The notes beneath the pieces are model-generated. The model ran no database searches. It worked only from the letters and a program-made list of their open reading frames with translations, and was not told the origin of the DNA. A stretch of DNA of 64,000 bases from Huntiella abstrusa (Eukaryota > Ascomycota > Sordariomycetes > Microascales > Ceratocystidaceae): positions 62,001 through 126,000 of the forward strand of contig JAJNMT010000214.1 of assembly GCA_025685495.1 (NCBI GenBank). The letters are read 5' to 3'. A program made the translations under genes and the position numbers. This document shows positions 20,212 through 32,060 of this stretch, piece after piece (within the stretch, counting starts at the first letter, position 1; every line of letters begins with the position of its first letter).

Positions 20212-23200
20212 TTACGCCTCAACGTTCTCAAAGTAGTACGTCGGGTTACCGGGTACCGCACTCTCAGCCACAATCTTAACCTCAACAGCAGCTCCGTCGC
20301 TGACACGAACACCCTTACCCTCAGCAACCTTGACAATCTCAACCTCCTTCAGCGCCGCACTTCTCTTCAGTCCAGAAACAGTCTCCTTCAGCACAGCAGT
20401 CTCGTCAAAGGGAAGAGTCCGGTTAAGGGCATCCTCGCCAGCCTGCAGACGGCGCTTCAGAGTCTGAATAAAGGGCATAGCCTTCTTCATCTCACCCATC
20501 TTGCCGACACGGCCCATGAGAGCCTTCTCGTCAACTGACTTGGTTTCAGGGTTCCACATCTCCGAGAGCAGCTCAACGTACTTGGTCTGCCACTCAGGGA
20601 ACGAAGAAGAAACATAGATAGTCAGCTTCTTGGGCTTAGAGGGGTCGAAAGAAACCTCCTTGCCCTTAGCCTTCTTCTTCAACTGAGCAGACTCGGCAGA
20701 GTTGACAGCAGAAGAGATGTTCTTGATGTACTCACGCTGCGTGGTAAGAGCAGAGTCAGCCTCACCCAAAACAGGGAACACCTGGCGCTGAATCGACTCC
20801 TTCTCACCAAGAATCTCGAGCCAAAGGAACTCAGAGAAATGGGGAGTAAGAGGGTTCATCAGCAGAGCCAGGTTACGGATCCACTGCAAGATGAGTCCAA
20901 TGTGAAGAGAAACACCAGCTGAAACGCAAGCCTCACGGTAGAAATCGCGAGCGTTGAAAAGGTCGTAGATGCACTTGAGAGCCAGCTTGTAGTTAGTGGC
21001 ATCATAGTGGGCAATGATCTCGCGGCCAATGGCGTTGATGTCGTTGGCAAAGAGCTTGTCAAAGAAGGAGTACTCCTCGCCATCACGGAAAGCAGCAGCG
21101 TTTTCAGCCTTGGTCTTGACAATCTCCTCACACCATTCACGGCAGTTGTAAAGACGAAGAATGTTGTTGTCGGCGACATCCTCTTCGAAGTTGGCATCAC
21201 CAATACCATCACCGGCATCAGCCAGGGCAATACGAGAAGCATCCGCACCGTACTTGCCAACAAGGTCGTGGAGAGTCATAAAGTTACCAGTGGACTTGGA
21301 CATCTTCTCCGAGTTGACCATCAAGTGACCGTTGGCACGAATACCACGGGGCCAGTACTCTTGAGGGAACAGCGCAATGTGGTTGTAGATGAAGAAGGTC
21401 AAATGGTTACCAATCAAATCCTTACCCGAAGCACGCATGTCAAGGGGGTAGAAGTACTGGAACGAACGGCGCATGCTCTCCAGAGTCTTGCGAGCAATGC
21501 CGGAATCCTTCTCGATGGCATCGGTCCACTCGGTGCGGCAGAAGACGTAGTCCCAGACAGCGTAAGTCATCTGCTCAGGCTTAACGTTGTACTCAGTAGG
21601 CTCCTTACCGAAGATGTCCTTGTGAAGGAAGGGAACCAGAGTGTAGTAGGCCATGTAGATAGTAGAGTCAGACAGCGACTCAACCAGTTGGCTGTCATCC
21701 CAGGGCAGACGAGAGCCCAGACCGAAGCTACGGCTGACAGCCCAGGCGTTAAGCCAGCCGAGAACCGACTGGAACTGGTTCTTGGCCTCAGAGCTGTAAG
21801 TGTTGATACCCTGGCCATCCTTGTTCTCAACCCAGTCAAGAGCCTGCTCCTTCCACGAGTCCTCACCGTAGTTAAGGTACCACTGATCCATGAGAGCGAC
21901 AATGCACTCGTCACCGGAACGAGACATAACCTTGCCTTCAGGCTCGGCGTAAGCAAAAGCATCACCGTTCTTAATCATGGCCTCGCGGACCTTGGGCTTG
22001 GCAGCCTCGACCTTCTCACCCTTGAACTCACCAATGATCATGGTACCGTTGTAGAAACCGGCCTTGTACGCAAGCTCCTTGGCCTTCTCCAGCTGGACGG
22101 TATCCTTGGGAGAAGAAATCTTGAGCTGCTTGCAGAGGGTCTCGGCGCAGGCATTACCATAAGTGGGGGTCTCGATGACGGGGACGATCTCCTTGTCCGA
22201 AATCCACTCAGGCTTGATACCGTAGAACTCGGGCTTCTTCTTGAGGTCCATAACGTTGATGTAATCATCGGGGGAGTCAGAGGGAACCGAGGTAACAACA
22301 CCGGTACCCTTACCCTCCTTAACGCTGGCCATCGGGAGAACGTAGACCTGGCCGTAAGTGGCCAGAGGAGCATTCAGAAGAGTACCAATGAGAATCTGGC
22401 CGGGCAGTTCAGCAACCTTGACAACCTCACCGTGCTTCTCGAACAGGCCCTGGAAGGCCATGTTCTTGGCAGCACGCTCAGTGATGACATAGTAGTCGGT
22501 AGGCGAGGCCTTGAACACACCGTACTTGATATCTGGGCCAACGAAGCAGTTGGTCTGGCCGTACATGGTCTCGGGACGCAGGGTAGCAGCAACGAAGAAG
22601 ACCTTGGCATCAGCAGGCAGCTTGCCCTTGAGTTCGGCCTCGGCCTCTGGCGTCCAGGAAGCGACGCCCATCTTCAGGGCAGTGTACTCCTGGGCGTTGA
22701 TACCCTCACCGCTCTGGCGATCGTGATCAAGGCAGGGCTGGCCATCCTTGATGGAGTAAATGGTGTAACGGTTGCCGAACTTGATCTTGCCGAGCTCCTT
22801 GAGACGGGTCATCTGCCATCTGATCATGCTATCGTAGTATGGGTTGGCGGTGGTGGTGACGAACGAGCGGCGCCAATCAGCACGGGAGCCGAAGGCTGTA
22901 AGATCGCGCTGGGCGATCGGGGGGAAGAACTCAAGCCAGTGGTTGACGTCGGCGAACTTGTGAATCTCCTCCTTAGGGATACCAGAGGCGGCCATGATTT
23001 GGAACTGGTACTTCATCTTGGCAGTCTTGGCGACCGACTTGGACTTCTTGGTGCTGAACTTGGTGACATCCTCCTTCTTCACGGGAGCTGCGGTGGGAGC
23101 GGGGGCCGTCTCGCTTTCGGCTTCGGGGTCGTAGCCGGAGAAATCCTTGCCGAACATGCGAATTTCGTTGACGAGCTTGTCGGCGCAAGCCTTGATGGGC

Positions 23201-23841
23201 ATACCGGAGACGTGGAAACCGAGGGGGGTGAGGGCACGCTTGCCCTGCATAGCAGCGACCATACCGGTGAACTCTACCTTAGAGATAGAGAAGGCGTGAC
23301 CGGCGTGCAGGTTACCGTTCCTATGTTTAGTAATCAGTACATGCTGTAGCGGTGGGCGACGGTGATTCTGGACGAGTATTAACGGATGTTACGCACATGT
23401 AAGGGTAGGCCATGCATCTATAGACAACAGGTTAGTATAGTTTTTAGTGCCAAGTTTGTACACAGCAAATGAGACTTACCCAAAGAACTTGGGGTGCTTC
23501 TGACGAACTATTGTCTCTCGTCAGCTCCATAACCTGATATATGCTGATTCTCGGCGCAACGCCATCGTCCAAATACATACGCTCTTCGGGGCTCATAGCA
23601 TCAAGCGGAATCTCGTCGATAGAAGGGGCATTAGGCTGGAAGACCTTCTCGTTGGCCCACTTCTCCTGGCACTTCTTCTCCCATGCTGTAAGTTTGTCGC
23701 GCTTCTCGGTCTGTATTGTAAAAAGTAGGTATCAGGTTAGATGCTGGCTATTTCGTAGAGACAAGATGGGATGCTTACACCCTTCAACTCCTTGGTCTTG
23801 TTGATCGTGAGGCCTTCCATGGCCTTGGTAGGAGCTGCCAT
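20212..23841 (-). CDS. CDC60: Cytosolic leucyl-tRNA synthetase, 1116 aa
   Basis: Exons 23841..23779, 23710..23581, 23507..23480, 23417..23397 and 23320..20212, all in phase. It charges tRNA-Leu in the cytosol. It is a class I synthetase: the HIGH signature appears as HAGH (about residues 86-89) and KMSKS as EKMSKSTGN (about residue 750). The eukaryote-type editing domain carries GTGVVTSVPSDSPDDY. Two tiny exons (28 and 21 nt) encode the segment before HAGH, which is easily missed by gene finders. The start gives MAAPTKAMEGLTINKT, as in fungal homologues; an in-frame ATG 30 codons upstream would add a hydrophobic leader and is considered 5' UTR. A long antisense open frame (21007-23349) is a by-product of codon bias. 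Length fits the family. Confidence 0.96.
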
Positions 23842-24387
23842 TGTGCGATTTTCCGAGTTGGTCGACTTTTCGAGAAACGTTCGATTCAACAAGTTGAAAA
23901 TGCTGATGTTCCCTGGTAGCAGCAAAATCAAAATGACGAGAGAGTTTAGATTCCTATGTCGTGAGTAACGAAAGTTGGTGGGGTAAAATAATCCCTGTAA
24001 CCATTTAAAGAGCAGGATGCTGAATAAAAACGTGAATTAAAACCCGGTTTTGTTGGTTTATCTAGAATAGTTTCTTGGTGTTGATCAATACAAAGGTTCA
24101 CTATGTGTCACTTGTTATAGATGTTACTGTGTCATGTTTCTTGCTAGTCACTTTTGCCAACATATCCATCATCATTGTGTCTATCAACTATCAACTTTAA
24201 AGTGCCTGCATTGAGTCATCAAACTTGGTCGCATTTCTGTGATTAGGGTCGCCCAAATGGTCTTAGGGTCTGTCCAGAAGTGGCTCCACTTTATGTATCG
24301 GTGCTCTAGCCAACTACAGGTCTCCAAGCACATCCACCAAGACTAAAGCGACGGATCTAGATCTATAAGACGGAACACCCCGACAGC
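23842..24387. promoter_or_regulatory. Shared upstream region of LeuRS and the 24388 gene
   Basis: 546 bp between divergent starts. No specific element could be identified. Confidence 0.35.
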
Positions 24388-25045
24388 ATGTTGTCCACTA
24401 AAGCACGGCCGCTTATTCAACGGACCCGGGCTGTTGTCCGGGCCTCTGAAATGGCCGCAGCCGAAGCTTTGGAGGTGGAGAAATCGCGGGAAGCGTTGAG
24501 GCAGCGCACCTTGATTGGAGAGGAATTTCAACGTTTGACTACCCAATATCCTGCCAAAAAAGCATGGCCTCCAGATTTCACTCAACTGAGTCCACAGAGA
24601 CAGTTTTCCTTTGAGAAGAGGTGGAAAAGGAGAATAATGCAAGTTCACCAGGCCCATTCTATGGATAAGCAGGCCCGGTTGTGGCAATATTTCATTGCTT
24701 TAGGTAGGTCGAGAGTCGAAGTGTACATCGAAATAGCGAGGCTAATGTAACACCTTTAGCTATCATTGCTTATGTCCTTGCTTATGGAGAATTTGAGTGG
24801 AACGGAGAACGCCACAGATTCATGACTGAAGTATGGTTATTTACTTTGACTGGGTTGGAACAATTGTGAACTAACAAATCACATAGGCTAAACATCGTTT
24901 CGGTTATCTCTGGGGATATATGGAACCAGATCAAAAGAACGTTCGCCACGAAGATGTTATCCATGTCATTGCCAAAGACCGGAAAGACAGAGCAGATGCC
25001 AAGAGAGTCCGCGAAGGGGCTTCTACCTCTGTCGAAAGGTCATAA
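24388..25045 (+). CDS. Small conserved-looking protein with one membrane segment, 181 aa
   Basis: Exons 24388..24703, 24760..24830 and 24887..25045. Both introns are GT-AG and in phase, and splicing extends the frame well past the stop in the first intron. The N terminus is basic and alanine-rich (LSTKARPLIQRTRAVVRASEM), compatible with mitochondrial targeting. The middle has a Trp/Lys/Arg-rich stretch (RWKRRIMQVHQAH). One hydrophobic helix (LWQYFIALAIIAYVLAYG) spans the first splice junction. The C-terminal ~50 residues are charged (KDRKDRADAKRVREG). I do not recognise a named family; a small single-pass mitochondrial membrane protein is the best guess. Confidence 0.72.
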
Positions 25046-25244
25046 TCATGAATACCCCTTACTACTACAGAATGGCCACGATACAGCGGCATCACTAACA
25101 GAAGGAGAACAATCAGCCTCCGATACTTATTTGTACAATATACGAACCTTTTCACAGTAGTTTTTTTCACTTAAGCATGATCTCAACAAGAATAAGATTC
25201 TATTAGGAACATCATAACGTCATTAAAAACAGTAAATGCATACA

Positions 25245-25846
25245 TTACCTACCCGGCCACCCGAACCCACGACCCATAGCTGCCACCGAATTGGCCTTCT
25301 CATTTACCGGTCTCTTTGCCACAGTACCGAGAGCCCGTACACCTTGAACTATTCTGTCCAAATTTGTCTCCACCACCACACCTCCCACAATCATCTCAGC
25401 CAAGGCAGCATGTAATGTCTCAAAGTTGAAGATGAGATCCAGCTCACATACGTTTTCAAATAGCCGGTCAAGAACCTCCACATAAACCTGAATCAAGTCA
25501 ATCAACGCCAATGGTGACTCCGTAGCTGTGGTGATGACAATAAAGTACAAAGTCGCATAGTTCCGGTAGGTGACGATAGATGGGACATCATTAGCTGACA
25601 TTCCCTCAGTGGATGATGGCGCAAGTAAGGGTGGCAGGGGAAGAAAGTTACAGCTTCCTGCTGGCCGGGAAGAAACAAGTGAGAATATCTCTGATATCAG
25701 TTTTTGTTGAATGCTCGTATCCTATCAATCTATTAGTTGGCTGTACTCCAGAGTCGTTAGATGGGATGCAATCTTACCAACTGTGTGTAAAACTTGGTGA
25801 GCCGAGGCTGACCCTGGCCATTGAAAACGAGAAAGGCGTTGATCAT
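25245..25846 (-). CDS. APS3: AP-3 adaptor complex sigma subunit, 181 aa
   Basis: Exons 25846..25778 and 25721..25245, phase 0, with a GTAAGA donor and a GATAG acceptor. The sigma subunit of AP-3 supports vesicle sorting from Golgi or endosome to vacuole. The N terminus MINAFLVFNGQGQPRLTKFY is the longin-like start of sigma chains. YRNYATLYFIVI, LALIDLIQVYVEVLD, FENVCELDLIFNFE and VGGVVVETN are the family blocks and match AP-3 sigma better than AP-1 or AP-2 sigma. The C-terminal ~25 residues are variable. It converges on the 24388 gene (200 bp between stops) and diverges from the frataxin gene. Confidence 0.94.
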
Positions 25847-26198
25847 GGTTGATTCGGGCTTTTTAAAGCCACTCGCTTTCTCTTATTGAATCAAAAATAA
25901 TGTCTTATATGAGACCCAGTAGCCTTTGTTGCGTAGGCTGCTTGATATGTTCGATAATGAAGGCTTACGGGGACACAGCATAACAAATGTGGCTTGATGT
26001 GGCGTCTCCTACATGGTGAACCCTTGCCCATTGGGGTTAGCGTGTCACAATGATTTTATCATAACACCAACGAATTAGATGCTCGCGAATAAGAAGATGG
26101 CCAATTCAATCCTACCGATCTTCCATCTCATGCCATAAAGTTGAACCAAAAATACTAATCACCACATTTCAAAGCTACGTCTTTCGTAACTAGTCGTC
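25847..26198. promoter_or_regulatory. Shared upstream region of APS3 and frataxin
   Basis: 352 bp between divergent starts; must contain both promoters. No specific motif called. Confidence 0.4.
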
Positions 26199-26793
26199 AT
26201 GTCTGCAGCCCGTTCCGTCTTCCGGGTGTCACGCGTTGTTGTTTCTCGGTCTGGTCAATTGGCACCAACTTTATATCGCTTGGCAGCTCACCATTCGCCC
26301 GTCACATGCCGGTTTATTTCAACTACATGCGCTGTTCGACAATCCCCGCCAACCGCTGTAGGCGCGGCACCCTCCGGTCTGGTTGCCAAGGTCATGACTG
26401 ATGGCGAATACCATGACATTTCCGATGAGTATCTGGATCGTGTATGCACAAAGTATGAAGATCTTCAAGATACAAGAGAAGATGTCGACGTTGAGTTCTC
26501 GGTAAACTTGTCCCCATTCTCTCGGCTCAAGCCAGGTCTGATCTCTCAAAAAGAAACACTAACAAAGAACATAGAGCGGCGTTCTCACCATTTCTATGGT
26601 GAAGCTTGGAACTTACGTCATCAATAAGCAGCCCCCTAACAAGCAAATTTGGCTCTCATCTCCCATAAGTGGCCCAAAGCGGTACGACTATGTGGAGTCC
26701 GTCAATGGCGGCGACTGGATTTACCTCCGAGACGGGTCGTCGTTGACCGAATTATTGAGTCAGGAGACGGGGGTCAATGTTGCCGAGCCTTGA
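26199..26793 (+). CDS. YFH1: Frataxin, mitochondrial iron-sulfur cluster assembly factor, 173 aa
   Basis: Exons 26199..26501 and 26575..26793, phase 0; the intron has a CTAAC branch point and an ATAG acceptor. Frataxin stimulates iron-sulfur cluster synthesis on the Nfs1-Isu1 complex in the mitochondrial matrix. The first ~65 residues form an Arg/Ser/Ala-rich presequence with few acids. The mature part shows the acidic first helix (DGEYHDISDEYLDRVCTKYEDLQDTREDVDVEFS), the SGVLTI strand directly after the splice junction, NKQPPNKQIWLSSPISGPKRY with the conserved Gln and Trp, and WIYLRDGSSLTELL. Length agrees with fungal frataxins. Confidence 0.96.
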
Positions 26794-27952
26794 GAGCTTG
26801 AGCTTTTTACGGGTGATATGGTAAAATTCGGTCGTGTATTTGTCTGTATAATAGTATCTAATTGCCGAGATAGCGACTGTTATCCGGCATAAAAATCCAA
26901 TGGATGGCTCCTTTTGTCATGTAAATTGTTAGGGTTGATACCCCGCATACACACGACTGCATGCTGACAAGCCTAGACACCTGGAACTAGGTAGAGAAAA
27001 GGCAGGATCATCGCCAGATCACGTGACAGTAATCCACAAACAGTAATTCAGGATGCCAAGTGGGTGTTTGCACAGGCACATTCGACGAGGTTGTCGTAGG
27101 CTCTATCACTATTCCTAGTTGACGGTTCCCAGTTGGATCACATGTAAAATACGCTCAGTGATAAGGATCCATGACAGGTCACGAAGGTGCACACATCTTC
27201 TACGGGAACGCTATTGAGGTTTTACAAAGGGCCATGTTACAAAGGGTTGTAAAACTCAATTGAGAATAAGCCATGAGATCAGTAATGAGTTTGTGCATCT
27301 CAGCCTCAAGCTCACCACCTCAAATGAGAGCCGCATGATTAAATACTCAAAAGAGTTTTCACCTTTGTGTGGATGTGGGGTCGCCTGAATGGTCAAGTTA
27401 CAAAACAGGAATCTCATTGGGCTCGGATTGAATCGGGTAATGAGTGCCCAAGATGCCGTAAAATAACTTATAGGCGCTAGTCTTGGTATCAGTGGGGCTC
27501 TTTGGTGCCGCTTCAGCACTGAGTTAGCGTCCATGGCCCGTTTCAAGGCTTCCCCCCACACCGGAAGTTCAGGACCAATGTTCTATAAAGTCGTAAATAA
27601 CACGCTGTAAAGCGTGTTTTGTGGCCTCAGGTATCCACTTTGTTCCAGTAGGACTCCTTAGTGATGCAGTTCAGTGCAAAATTGAAATAGAAGGATACAG
27701 AGGTAGTGGACGTTCATTGGCTAATGCCCCACTCTTTCCGACAATCCCTGACAACGGGAAGAATCGCTCAGAGCTCTCTACTGCGGAGTGGAAAAAAAAG
27801 CCTCCTCCTCTAGCAGGATTTTCTCCCCATCCTTTCTATTTCTTCCTTTTCCTCTCCTTTCTTTTTTCCTTTATAGCTTCCAGTCGGACGTTCGACTTTC
27901 TATCGTTGACCACTCTCCCCTCAAACCTTTTTTTCACACAAAAACCGTCACA
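26794..27952. promoter_or_regulatory. Upstream region of the ADP/ATP carrier with CT-rich tract
   Basis: 1.16 kb gap. The last ~130 bp contain a strong pyrimidine tract (27819-27877, long runs of CTTTTCCT type), as is common just upstream of very highly expressed fungal genes, then CACACAAAAACCGTCACA directly before the ATG. The rest shows nothing that I can support. Confidence 0.5.
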
Positions 27953-29373
27953 ATGTCTGACAAGCCTCAAACCGTTCTGGGCATGCCCGTAAGTCTCTCT
28001 GCTATCCCTGATGGGAACGATGACAGCCCCGCGATCCGAAGATCAGTTCCAATTGAATTATTCGCCTCCCCATTGTTTGCATGACGATTGCATTAATGGA
28101 AACATGGGATATTTGATGAGGAACCGACTTGGCTGAAAGATTTCGGCGTGCCAATTGGGTTGGTGATACCCAAGTCGCGATAGGCGAGTTGTCGATATTG
28201 ACAACATGGCTCCTGATAACGGACGGGCGTTATCAATTCCATCAATATTTTCAGTTTGATGAGATGCTAACCAATGTTTTTCTTGTAGCCTTTCCTGGCT
28301 GACTTCCTCAGTATGTCTAACTTATTCCATCGATAACTTCAACACACACAGACACGCGTTCGCTTTATCGCTGCGTTTTCTCATACAACAAGCAACACGA
28401 ACTCCATTGGACACGTACTAACCAATTGAATAGTGGGTGGTGTCTCCGCCGCTGTCTCCAAGACTGCTGCCGCCCCCATTGAGCGTGTCAAGCTTCTGAT
28501 CCAGAACCAGGTATGTTTTAATGCTTTCAGGATCAACAGCACATTCAACTAACCAATGGTTCTTCAAACGTATAGGATGAGATGATCAAGCAGGGTCGTC
28601 TTGACCGCAAGTACGCCGGCATTGTCGACTGCTTCAAGCGCACTGCCGCTGATGAGGGTGTCATGTCCCTGTGGAGAGGTAACACCGCCAACGTTATCCG
28701 TTACTTCCCCACCCAGGCCCTGAACTTCGCCTTCCGTGACAAGTTCAAGAAGATGTTCGGCTTCAAGAAGGACCGTGACGGTTACGCCTGGTGGATGGCC
28801 GGTAACCTGGCTTCCGGTGGTGCCGCTGGTGCCACTTCCCTGCTGTTCGTCTACTCCCTGGACTACGCCCGTACCCGTCTTGCCAACGACGCCAAGTCCG
28901 CCAAGAAGGGTGGTGAGCGCCAGTTCAACGGTCTGGTCGACGTCTACCGCAAGACCCTGGCCTCTGACGGTATTGCCGGTCTCTACCGTGGTTTCATGCC
29001 CTCCGTCCTGGGTATTGTCGTTTACCGTGGTCTGTACTTCGGTCTTTACGACTCGATCAAGCCCGTTATCCTTGTCGGCCCTCTTGCCAACAACTTCCTG
29101 GCTTCTTTCGCCCTGGGTTGGACCGTCACCACCGCTGCCGGTATTGCCTCTTACCCTCTTGACACCATCCGTCGTCGCATGATGATGACCTCTGGTGAGG
29201 CCGTCAAGTACAAGTCTTCCTTCGACGCCGCCAAGCAGATTATCGCTGCTGAGGGTGTCAAGTCCCTGTTCAAGGGTGCTGGTGCCAACATTCTCCGTGG
29301 TGTCGCCGGTGCTGGTGTCCTGTCGATCTACGATCAGCTCCAGGTCATCCTCTTCGGCAAGGCCTTCAAATAA
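27953..29373 (+). CDS. AAC: Mitochondrial ADP/ATP carrier, 310 aa
   Basis: Exons 27953..27988, 28289..28310, 28434..28510 and 28576..29373. All junctions are in phase; the second exon is only 22 nt. It exchanges ADP for ATP across the inner mitochondrial membrane. It has three mitochondrial-carrier repeats with PxD/ExxK/R motifs (APIERVK, YSLDYARTR, YPLDTIRRR) and the carrier-specific RRRMMM signature. FPTQALNFAF is another hallmark. Codon use is extremely biased to C-ending and GGT/CGT codons in exon 4, much more than in neighbours, which points to very high expression. Three introns are packed into the first ~625 bp, the first being long (300 nt), a pattern often linked to intron-enhanced expression. 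Confidence 0.97.
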
Positions 29374-29839
29374 GCGTCTCGCCCCTCGGGATACTCGAGT
29401 TGAGTGTAGAGGACTTGGCGAAGTCTACTAGGCTGGGCCCTTTGTATGACTAAGTTTGCTGTTAATAATTTTTGGCGGGCTTGTTGTAGATTTGGGACAT
29501 TTTTTTGGTTTGGTAGGTGGCTGCTAGGTTTGGTGGTGGTTGTGTGACTGGTTGATTGGACGGAGTGTACATGCCAAAACGGCTTGTGCTGCTTTTGTCT
29601 GTGTGTATAACAAACTCATTCAAAAAGAAGTGCATTTTCAACCATTATTTGAAGACATATTGTGTGTGTGTATTTGAGTACATGTGTATGTTTGTTGTTG
29701 TTAAGAGAGCGCGACTGCCCCCCTGTAAGCGTTTTTCCTTTTTGGGTGAAGATGGCTAGTTTTCTAGAAGATTTTATGATTGTTGACATGTTTTATTCTT
29801 CTCTACTACACATCTTCAACTAGACAAAATATCATCAAA
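29374..29839. other. AAC 3' region and CENP-X leader
   Basis: 466 bp of T/G-rich sequence typical of a 3' UTR, then the short leader of the next gene. No separate feature is seen. Confidence 0.4.
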
Positions 29840-30142
29840 ATGGCACCAAATGATCAAGGAAACGATACTACGGCAAAGATTCCGGAGCAACTTTTGACGC
29901 GCATTCTTCATGAAATGTTTGAGAAAGAGGGAACTCGCATTACCAAAGACGCGAACCGGGCAATGGGCAAATTTGTGGAAACATTTGTTACTGAGGCTCT
30001 GATGAGGGCTAAAGCCGAGCGTGACGGGAGATATGTCGAGGTAAGTTTAGTATTCAAAGATTTGTACTATATGATTACTAATTTCTGGATATAGGTCGAA
30101 GATCTTGAAAGACTTGCGCCTCAATTGTTGTTGGACTTTTAG
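29840..30142 (+). CDS. MHF2: CENP-X / MHF2 histone-fold protein, 82 aa
   Basis: Exons 29840..30040 and 30095..30142, phase 0 (GTAAGT...ATAG). CENP-X pairs with CENP-S (MHF1). The pair binds DNA with the FANCM/Fml1/Mph1 helicase in fork repair and with CENP-T/W at kinetochores. The histone fold is visible as IPEQLLTRILHEMFEKEGTRI, TKDANRAMGKFVETFVTEALMRA and the diagnostic C terminus VEDLERLAPQLLLDF, which the second exon supplies completely. Length is typical. Confidence 0.93.
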
Positions 30143-31265
30143 TTTTGGTACAGTTTTGATGACATTTTGATGATTCCTGGAATCTGTGCTTCAGCGGTGT
30201 TTGAGATATGTCTGAATGGTAGGGTTACTCAGGGTTATATTGATATCCGGTTAATGTTCTAGTTTCCGTATTCTACGAAGGGACCTGATCTACATGATGA
30301 CTTGACAGTGAAAGATATTCATAGTATTTTCTTACAAAACGGCTAGATTCCATGTCGTCTTAGACAAAAAATGTACTTTTTGGACAGGGCGGCATGTGAA
30401 ACAAAAAAGACGGATTTAAGGTTATGCGTAGCCGGGGACTAACGAGAAGGAGGAACCATGTGAAACGATTAACATAGTCTCGGATTCGATTCTCATGATA
30501 GAGTCAGGAATATCACTGGATGTGAGATTCAACATGGCGGCTGTGAAAACGAAAAGTGGTTGTGGAGGTGGCTGTTTAGGTGTCAAGTTAGCATCTTGCA
30601 ACAGCCGCTTTGTTAATGATTGGGTGAGTGACGATCTATTGGTCCTTATGGATGTCAACCGGTATTAACATTCATGCAACAGGAACATGTGTATCCGGTA
30701 TCACAATGACCGGCTGTGATAACCGTAGACAATAAATCTGTACATATCTACATTCCACTTGTACAGTCGGCACCGATTCTCCCGTCTTGCACCCCTTTAG
30801 GCGACATTTAACGTTTGAAAGAAAGCCCAAGCTCGATCCAAAATTTCCCACAAAAACGCCTAGAAACGTCCGTTCACATCGGTAACATTGGTAGCTGTAA
30901 GTGGTCCAGGGGCCAAGGAAAAGACCTGGTCCGTCCAAGGCATGGTCCGCGCCTCTCTTGGTGTTTCAAGACGATGCACGCGGGATACCTGATGATAGAA
31001 CAGGGAGTCATTTGGGTATATAGACTTGATCGTTCGCTGTTGTTGGATCTTGTTCTCTCTTTCTTTCTTCTTCAGTAACGCCAGTCGTCACCAATTCCAT
31101 TAACTTCAACTTCACTTCTCGGGCTAGACCCTCAGCGCTAGACGCCTTTACTATTCACATTCACATTTTCAACATCATTGCAGTTTCTTTGGAAGCGGTT
31201 CTATTCAAGACACGACCTTTTTCTATATTTAATCTTTTTCACTTTACAAACATATAACCGCCAAA
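30143..31265. other. Intergenic, nothing recognised
   Basis: 1.1 kb between CENP-X and the cupredoxin gene. The last ~250 bp are C/T-rich with TTTTTCACTTTACAAACATATAACC before the ATG and probably form the promoter and leader of the cupredoxin. Small frames elsewhere lack support. Confidence 0.45.
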
Positions 31266-32060
31266 ATGCAGTTCAAGTCTATGATCCTTTCCGCTCTGGC
31301 CGCCGCCTCGGTTGCCGTTGCTACTGGTAAGTCTCCCGCTTGTTAACCCCAAAATACTTGGATACATCTCTAACATCTTTTAGAATCCTCCAGCGCCACC
31401 AAGACCGCCACCGCCGCCGCTAGCACTGGCACTGGTATCCAGACCTTTGCCGTCCGCGTCGGTATGGACGGAACTGGCAAGACTGTCCTCAAGTTCTCTC
31501 CCGACAAGATCACCGCCCCCGTCGGTTCCGTCGTTCAGTTCCAGTTCATGGCTGGAAACCACACCGTCACCCAGTCTACCTTTGACAGCCCCTGTGTTCC
31601 TTCCGACGCCACTGGTGCTACTGGCTTCCACTCTGGTTTCGTCCCAGCTAATGCCTCGCTTGCTAAGGGTGAAATCCCCGTGTACTCTATCACTGTCAAC
31701 GACACCAAGCCCATCTGGCTGTACTGTGCCCAGGCTAAGCATTGCCAGGGTGGCATGTCCATGGTCATCAACGAAAACACCGCCGCCAACGCTTCTCGCT
31801 CGCTCACCGGCTACCAGTCTCTGGCCTCGTCCGTCCCCGCTGCCAAGGTCCCCTCCAAGGTCTCCGGTGGTACTTCTGGTCTGGCTCCCGCTGCTGGTGC
31901 TGGTAGCGCCGCTAGCTCTGGTGCTGCTAAGGGTACCTCTGCTGGTGGTGCCAAGGCTACCGGTTCTGTCAACGGAACTAGCCCTATTGCTACTGCTGCT
32001 GCGGATAGAATGGCTGTCCACGGTCTTTTGGCTGCCGGTGCTGCTGTTCTCTTGCTGTAA
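31266..32060 (+). CDS. Secreted cupredoxin-domain protein, probably GPI-anchored, 245 aa
   Basis: Exons 31266..31326 and 31384..32060 (phase 1). The first ~19 residues (MQFKSMILSALAAASVAVA) form a signal peptide. A single cupredoxin domain follows (about residues 38-150): FSPDKITAPVGSVVQFQF, then NHTVTQS and WLYCAQAKHCQGGM. A full type-1 copper ligand set is present (His in NHTV, Cys, His and Met in the last block), so copper binding is plausible, although many fungal relatives lack it. The tail is Ser/Gly/Ala/Thr-rich and ends in a hydrophobic stretch (AVHGLLAAGAAVLLL) compatible with GPI attachment. Codon bias is strong. The family is common on fungal cell surfaces; its function is unknown. 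Confidence 0.88.

Noticed and set aside
21007..23349. 780-codon open frame on the + strand opposite the LeuRS gene
   Set aside because: It is exactly antisense to LeuRS exon 5, repeats Leu/Val/Gly-rich nonsense and has no domain; it arises from the strong codon bias of the real gene.
23842..23931. Mitochondrial targeting extension on LeuRS from an upstream ATG at 23931
   Set aside because: The added stretch contains several acids and does not look like a presequence, filamentous fungi use a separate mitochondrial LeuRS gene, and the internal start matches homologues.
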